9,474 bases of DNA from contig JAQVUB010000011.1 in assembly GCA_028699735.1 (NCBI GenBank), positions 1-9,474 of the forward strand, in the 5' to 3' direction. Positions 5,612 to 9,474 of the stretch are shown piece by piece (position 1 is the first letter of the stretch; every line of letters begins with the position of its first letter). Under the pieces are notes generated by a model. That model ran no database searches. It had not been told where the DNA came from and worked only from the letters and a program-made list of their open reading frames with translations. This DNA is from Lentisphaeria bacterium (GTDB lineage Bacteria > Verrucomicrobiota > Lentisphaeria > Oligosphaerales > Oligosphaeraceae). Both the position numbers and the translations under genes were made by a program.

Positions 5612-7330
5612 GTGGTAGGTCAAGATGATTTTATTATTGATTTAATGCTGGCAAGGGGTCTGATCAATGAAGAGATTCTCAATCAGGCCAAGGAAAAACA
5701 GCACGATGAATCACTCGAATCGGTCTTAGAAGCCCTGCAACTGATGAAAGTGGTGACTGATTCGGATATCACCCAGCTGCTGGCCGCCGAATACGGCATG
5801 GATACCTATGACTTTGAAAATGCCAAAGAAAATATTCCGGAAGAAGTGATCAAGCTGATCCCGGCAAAAATAGCCAAGCGCTATGAAGTGGTACCGATTT
5901 CCATGAACAGTGGTATTTTACGCATTGCCATGGCGGATCCGGCCGATATTGAATCGCTCGATGTCATACGGCATCTGATGAAAATGGATGTCGAAGGAGT
6001 GATCGCCTCCCGCAAACAAATCAACCGTGCCCTCGATTTTTATTACGGCAGCGAAGAAGGCACCGTCGATCAGTTCCTCAGTGACATGACGGAAGTGACT
6101 ACCGATATCACCATCGGAGCGACTTCCGATGTCACCACCGAGGTCGACGGGCAGGGGGATGATGAAGACGCCGCCCCGATCATCCGTTTCGTCTCGCTGA
6201 TGATTATTGAAGCTTTCCGGACACGCTCTTCGGATATCCATCTCGAGCCGATGGAAAAACGCTTTCGCATCCGATACCGGATTGACGGGGTGCTCAATGA
6301 AGTCGAAAGCCCGCCAAAGTATCTGCAGAACAAGATTCTTTCCCGTTTGAAGTTGATGGCCGGCATGGATTTGTCCGAACACCGTATACCTCAGGACGGG
6401 CGTATCCGCATTACCGCCATGGGTCGTGAACTGGATTTGCGTGTATCGGATATTCCCATCACACATGGTGAATCGATCGTCATGCGTATTCTGGATAAAA
6501 GCGGCGTCATGCTGGGTATCTCGGAACTGGGCTTCCTCGAAGATGACCAGGAAATCATCTATAAAATCCTCAATTTTCCGGATGGCATCTTCCTGGTTAC
6601 CGGGCCAACCGGTTCGGGAAAAACCACTTCGCTTTATTCGTTTTTGCATACCCTCAACCAGCCTACACGCAAAATCATCACCGCGGAAGACCCTGTCGAA
6701 TACGAACTTTCCGGTATTAACCAGGTGCAGATCGCCAGTGATATCGGCTTAACCTTCGTGGCCGCTCTGCGGGCGATGCTGCGTCAGGCGCCGAATATCA
6801 TTATGGTTGGTGAAATTCGTGACTCGGAAACTGGTGAAATCGCCATCAATGCCGCTCTTACGGGACACTTGGTGTTCAGTACCTTGCACACCAATGACGC
6901 GCCGTCTGCGATCACCCGTCTGATTGATATGAAGATCAAGCCCTTCCTGATTGCCTCTTCCCTGCGCGCAGTGATGGCTCAGCGCCTGCTGCGACGCCTC
7001 TGCAAACAGTGCAAAGCTCCGCATGTCCTTACGGAAGTCGAGATCGAACAGCTGGAAATCAGCCCTGATTTCATCAAAAAATCCAATTTCATGAAGGGAG
7101 CCGGCTGTTCGGAATGCAAAAAAGGCTACAAGGGACGCATGGGCATCTACGAGATTTTCATTCTGGATGAAAGTATTGAGGATCTCATTTATGGCAAAGC
7201 GGATGCCAGCGTGATTGGACATCGGGCCAGAGAAATCGGCATGCGCACCCTGCGCCAGGATGCCCTGCGCAAGGCCGCTATGGGAATGACAACCGTTCAG
7301 GAAGTCATGCGTCTGACCGTGTCAGACTAA
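5612..7330 (+). CDS. PilB/GspE-type assembly ATPase (first copy)
   Basis: A 572-residue cytoplasmic hexameric ATPase that powers extension of type IV pili or type II secretion pseudopili. Order of parts: N-terminal MshEN-like domain (about 1-150, with LARGLINEEILNQAK and a YxVVPISMNSGILRIAMADP segment), an acidic, threonine-rich linker (about 150-188), the N2 domain (SSDIHLEP and RIRYRIDGVL, 207-228), Walker A GPTGSGKT (331-338), Asp-box ITAEDPVEYE (356-365), Walker B IIMVGEIRD (396-404), His-box LTGHLVFSTLHTND (416-429), and a zinc-binding tetracysteine C464xxC467...C499xxC502. All catalytic motifs are intact. The residues before Walker B read RQAPN, where the second copy has RQDPD. The paralogue follows 189 nt downstream. 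PilB and GspE cannot be told apart from sequence alone; without pilin or gsp genes in view I leave the symbol empty. Confidence 0.95.
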   Translation: MVGQDDFIIDLMLARGLINEEILNQAKEKQHDESLESVLEALQLMKVVTDSDITQLLAAEYGMDTYDFENAKENIPEEVIKLIPAKIAKRYEVVPISMNSGILRIAMADPADIESLDVIRHLMKMDVEGVIASRKQINRALDFYYGSEEGTVDQFLSDMTEVTTDITIGATSDVTTEVDGQGDDEDAAPIIRFVSLMIIEAFRTRSSDIHLEPMEKRFRIRYRIDGVLNEVESPPKYLQNKILSRLKLMAGMDLSEHRIPQDGRIRITAMGRELDLRVSDIPITHGESIVMRILDKSGVMLGISELGFLEDDQEIIYKILNFPDGIFLVTGPTGSGKTTSLYSFLHTLNQPTRKIITAEDPVEYELSGINQVQIASDIGLTFVAALRAMLRQAPNIIMVGEIRDSETGEIAINAALTGHLVFSTLHTNDAPSAITRLIDMKIKPFLIASSLRAVMAQRLLRRLCKQCKAPHVLTEVEIEQLEISPDFIKKSNFMKGAGCSECKKGYKGRMGIYEIFILDESIEDLIYGKADASVIGHRAREIGMRTLRQDALRKAAMGMTTVQEVMRLTVSD

Positions 7331-7337
7331 AGCCATG

Positions 7338-7365
7338 GTGGGCTGGCTCCCACAACCCATTTTTT
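7338..7365 (+). terminator. Small GC-rich stem-loop after the first ATPase gene
   Basis: GTGGG (7338-7342) and CCCAC (7349-7353) form a 5-bp stem with loop CTGGCT. TTTTTT follows at 7360-7365 after a 6-nt gap. This could be a weak intrinsic terminator 8 nt after the stop codon. The T tract is also the left end of the adjoining palindrome, so the two structures touch. Confidence 0.4.
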
Positions 7366-7487
7366 AACCACGAAAAAACATAAAAAGACTCGAAAAAAAT
7401 TCATGGGAAGTACGACACATGGAAAGCATTCAAAGCCGCTTCCATGCATTTTTTTCGTGTCAGTTCGTGCCTTTCGTGGTTAAAAAA
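7360..7487. repeat. 128-nt palindromic CACGAA element between the two ATPase genes
   Basis: The outer 16 nt, TTTTTTAACCACGAAA (7360-7375), are perfectly inverted at 7472-7487. The inner arms CGAAAAAAATTCATGG and CCATGCATTTTTTTCG match with one mismatch, and the bases between are partly complementary. The unpaired centre is roughly 35 nt. The layout is that of 5321-5441, and the outer ends equal those of 4145-4213. There is no ORF inside. It could fold in RNA as a long hairpin and separate the two ATPase transcripts, or be a non-autonomous palindromic mobile element. Confidence 0.87.
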
Positions 7488-7506
7488 GCTTTAAGTACCG
7501 CATAAC

Positions 7507-7510
7507 AGGA
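7507..7510 (+). promoter_or_regulatory. Ribosome binding site of the second ATPase gene
   Basis: AGGA lies 9 nt before ATG 7520 and supports that start. No convincing promoter hexamers are seen in the 32 nt between the palindrome and the start. Confidence 0.55.
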
Positions 7511-7519
7511 ACTGACAAT

Positions 7520-9235
7520 ATGGCACAAATTGATATTTCAGCAGATGTCAGCATGATCTGGCACTTGCTGGTCAGCCGTGGCAAAGCGACCGACGAGCAG
7601 TTAGAGGAAGTCCTTGATGAAAGTATCCGTAATGGGCAGAGCTTTCAGAAAGTGCTGTACAATTATGATCTGATCAATGAGGATTCCCTGTTGCAGCTGA
7701 TCGCAGAGGAGCTGGGCACCGAATTCGTCGAAATCCGTACCGGTGAGCTGGACGAAGAGCTGATAGATGTCATGCGTTCAGATGTCGCGCGCACCTATGG
7801 AGTGATTCCTATTAAGCAGACGGAAGACACGGTGACCGTGGTTGCCGAAAATCCCTTTGATCCGCGCCTGGTTGATGAGCTCCACTTTGTGTTAAACAAG
7901 GATTGCCAGGTGATGGTGGGTCGCCCCAAGGATGTTCAGGATGCCCTCGATCTCTTTTATCCGGAAAAAGGCGGTTCGATCTCGGATGTGCTGGATGAGA
8001 TGAAGGAATTGTACGGGATGGGCGCCGAGGATCTGAAAGATGCGGATGAGAAGGAACTGGAAAAGGCCGCCAATGAAGCCCCGATTGTGCGCTTTGTGAA
8101 TATCATTCTGCAGCAGGCCATCAAAGACAAGGCCAGTGACATTCATTTCGAACCCTTCGCCGATGAATTCCGTATCCGGTATCGTATCGATGGTGCACTC
8201 TATGAAATGGCTCCTCCGCCAAAACATCTGGCCATTCCGGTGATCAGCCGTCTGAAAGTCATGAGCGGCCTGAATATCGCAGAACGCCGCCTGCCGCAGG
8301 ACGGACGTATCGAGCTGCGCATCAGCCGCAAACCGATCGATCTGCGTGTTTCTACATTGCCTACGCGCTATGGCGAAAGTGTGGTGTTGCGCGTGCTCGA
8401 CCGCTCCGTCGTCAGCCTGAGTTTTGACAATCTGGGGCTTACTCCGGAAATGGTCAAGAAAATCCGCGCGATGATCGGCCAGCCCAACGGCATTTTTCTG
8501 GTGACCGGGCCGACTGGTTCCGGCAAGACGACGACTTTGTATTCCGGGCTGAAAGAACTCAATACTCTGGAAGACAAATTGCTGACGGCCGAAGACCCGG
8601 TCGAATACGATATTGAAGGGATCATGCAGGTGCCTGTGCGCGAAAATGTCGGCATGACCTTTCCAAAGGCTTTGCGCGCATTTTTGCGTCAGGATCCCGA
8701 CCGTATCATGGTTGGTGAAATCCGCGACGTCGAGACAGCCAGCATCGCCATCCAGGCCTCTCTGACTGGACACCTTGTGCTCAGCACCCTGCATACCAAT
8801 GACGCCGCCGGCGCGGTGACCCGTTTGATCGATATGGGCATCGAGCCGTTCCTGATCAGCTCCACGGTCATCGGCGTGCTCGCACAACGCCTGATCCGCC
8901 GCTGCTGCAATAACTGCAAAGATGCCTATATCCCGGATGACAAGGAACTGCGGCTGCTCGGAACCAACCGCGAGGATATCCAAGGAAAACCCTTTTACCG
9001 CGGGCATGGCTGTGAAATCTGCAATGGCAGCGGATACAAGGGGCGCGTGGGCATTTTCGAATTGCTCGAGATTTCCGAAGCTGTGCAAAGCATGATCAAT
9101 AGAAAGATGCCGACCCAGGATATCAAGCGTAAGGCCATCGAAGAGGGCATGATGACCCTGCGCAAGGATGGCATCAACCAGATTTTGTCCGGCGTCACCA
9201 CCGCCGCCGAAGTCCTGCAATACACTATGATCTAA
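7520..9235 (+). CDS. PilB/GspE-type assembly ATPase (second copy)
   Basis: A 571-residue paralogue of the preceding gene, almost identical in length and domain order. It has an N-terminal MshEN-like region (about 1-150), a charged linker (150-187, rich in D, E and K), SDIHFEP and RIRYRIDGAL in the N2 domain (206-226), Walker A GPTGSGKT (330-337), LTAEDPVEYD (355-364), Walker B RIMVGEIRD (395-403), LTGHLVLSTLHTND (415-428), and the tetracysteine C463xxC466...C498xxC501; an additional Cys462 precedes the first pair. RQDPD before Walker B is the usual family form. The N-terminal domains of the two copies differ much more than the ATPase cores, so this is an old duplication or two separate systems, not a recent tandem copy. 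It probably drives type IV pilus extension or type II secretion. A downstream gene begins just past the window and could be pilT or pilC by analogy with pil operons, which cannot be checked here. Confidence 0.95.
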   Translation: MAQIDISADVSMIWHLLVSRGKATDEQLEEVLDESIRNGQSFQKVLYNYDLINEDSLLQLIAEELGTEFVEIRTGELDEELIDVMRSDVARTYGVIPIKQTEDTVTVVAENPFDPRLVDELHFVLNKDCQVMVGRPKDVQDALDLFYPEKGGSISDVLDEMKELYGMGAEDLKDADEKELEKAANEAPIVRFVNIILQQAIKDKASDIHFEPFADEFRIRYRIDGALYEMAPPPKHLAIPVISRLKVMSGLNIAERRLPQDGRIELRISRKPIDLRVSTLPTRYGESVVLRVLDRSVVSLSFDNLGLTPEMVKKIRAMIGQPNGIFLVTGPTGSGKTTTLYSGLKELNTLEDKLLTAEDPVEYDIEGIMQVPVRENVGMTFPKALRAFLRQDPDRIMVGEIRDVETASIAIQASLTGHLVLSTLHTNDAAGAVTRLIDMGIEPFLISSTVIGVLAQRLIRRCCNNCKDAYIPDDKELRLLGTNREDIQGKPFYRGHGCEICNGSGYKGRVGIFELLEISEAVQSMINRKMPTQDIKRKAIEEGMMTLRKDGINQILSGVTTAAEVLQYTMI

Positions 9236-9390
9236 AGTAGCGCAACCGTCCCGGTTGTGATTGAAAAAAGTAGCGCAACCGTCCCGGTTGTGATTTAAAA
9301 AGTAGCGCAACCGTCCCGGTTGTGATTTAAAAAGTAGCGCAACCGTCCCGGTTGTGATTTAAAAAGTAGCGCAACCGTCCCGGTTGTGAT
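9236..9390. repeat. Five tandem 32-bp repeats with a CAACCG-TCC-CGGTTG palindrome
   Basis: Five identical 26-nt cores start at 9236, 9269, 9301, 9333 and 9365. Each begins AGTAGCGCAACCG and ends CGGTTGTGAT. They are separated by TTAAAA (TGAAAAA in the first interval), so the period is 33 and then 32 bp. Each core holds the perfect inverted repeat CAACCG/CGGTTG with a TCC loop, and one G·U pair could extend it in RNA. The first unit begins directly after the stop codon of the second ATPase gene. Five identical hairpins in the 3' untranslated region could act as RNA stabilisers or as weak terminators, with too few T residues for a classical one. The lack of any core divergence suggests recent amplification. 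Confidence 0.95.
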
Positions 9391-9403
9391 GGTGATGGTG
9401 GCA

Positions 9404-9457
9404 GCAGGTAAGTTTGATGGGACGTATGGGACTCCCTGTCCCCTGCACCCTGCACCC
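9404..9457. repeat. Dispersed composite repeat, shortened copy 2
   Basis: This follows the same plan as 1106-1305, condensed: GCAGGTAAGTTTGATGGGAC (9404-9423), GGACGTATGGGAC (9420-9432), then three heptamers TGTCCCC, TGCACCC, TGCACCC (9437-9457). It lacks the inverted heptamer arm that precedes copy 1 and most of the array. Like copy 1, it lies on the same strand just upstream of a gene start. The short stretch 9391-9403 (GGTGATGGTGG-rich) shows nothing else recognisable. Confidence 0.8.
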
Positions 9458-9463
9458 TATATA

Positions 9464-9474
9464 AAGAAGAAGGA
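9464..9474 (+). promoter_or_regulatory. Ribosome binding site of a gene beyond the right edge
   Basis: The window ends in AAGAAGAAGGA, a good Shine-Dalgarno sequence with no start codon before the edge, so a + strand gene very likely begins within about 10 nt outside the window. TATATAAAG just before it (9458-9466) is AT-rich, but its position too close to the expected start argues against a -10 element. Confidence 0.55.

Noticed and set aside
5918..6649. 243-codon - strand frame opposite the first ATPase gene
   Set aside because: Entirely within a conserved PilB/GspE coding frame; the translation shows no family pattern.
7892..9310. 472-codon open frame on the - strand opposite the second ATPase gene
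   Set aside because: It mirrors codon bias of the strongly supported + strand gene, has no recognisable motif, and starts inside the tandem repeats, producing repeated NHNRDGCAT peptides.
9236..9390. CRISPR array
   Set aside because: The units are regular and palindromic, but the intervals are 6-7 nt of nearly identical TTAAAA, so there are no spacers; no cas gene is present.

Overview
The window is a chromosomal segment with six protein-coding genes, all on the + strand: the 3' end of a tldD-type metalloprotease gene, its tldE/pmbA partner, dnaN (sliding clamp), recF, and two full-length paralogous PilB/GspE-type secretion or pilus assembly ATPases. There are no tRNA or rRNA genes, no insertion-sequence ORF, no CRISPR array and no viral genes. 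Type IV pilus/type II secretion ATPases suggest a Gram-negative-type bacterium. The mixture of housekeeping genes with many intergenic palindromes (TTAACCACGAAA-type, CAACCG-TCC-CGGTTG-type, and TGCACCC/TGTCCCC heptamers) recalls uncultured PVC-group bacteria such as Lentisphaerota or Kiritimatiellota. That placement is an impression from style, not a demonstrated assignment.

Layout: 1-1076 tldD-like gene, truncated at the left edge; 1077-1329 composite repeat with a 16-unit heptamer array; 1330-2640 tldE/pmbA; 2641-3021 AT-rich gap with stem-loops and DnaA-box-like 9-mers (candidate replication origin or dnaN control region); 3022-4125 dnaN; 4126-4219 a 69-nt hairpin ending 6 nt before the recF start; 4220-5326 recF; 5321-5441 long palindrome overlapping the recF stop, then a TATAAT-bearing candidate promoter; 5612-7330 first PilB/GspE ATPase (GTG start); 7331-7519 a small stem-loop and a second long palindrome; 7520-9235 second PilB/GspE ATPase; 9236-9390 five tandem 32-bp palindromic repeats; 9391-9474 a shortened copy of the composite repeat seen at 1106-1305, ending in a ribosome binding site for a gene just outside the window.

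Functionally, TldD and TldE form a heterodimeric peptidase, DnaN and RecF belong to replication and gap repair and are classical neighbours near origins, and the two ATPases would each power pilus or pseudopilus assembly. The genes are ordinary. The unusual part is the intergenic DNA: every junction carries palindromic or tandem repeat material, several repeats touch stop codons or sit just ahead of start codons, and two repeat families recur within this window.
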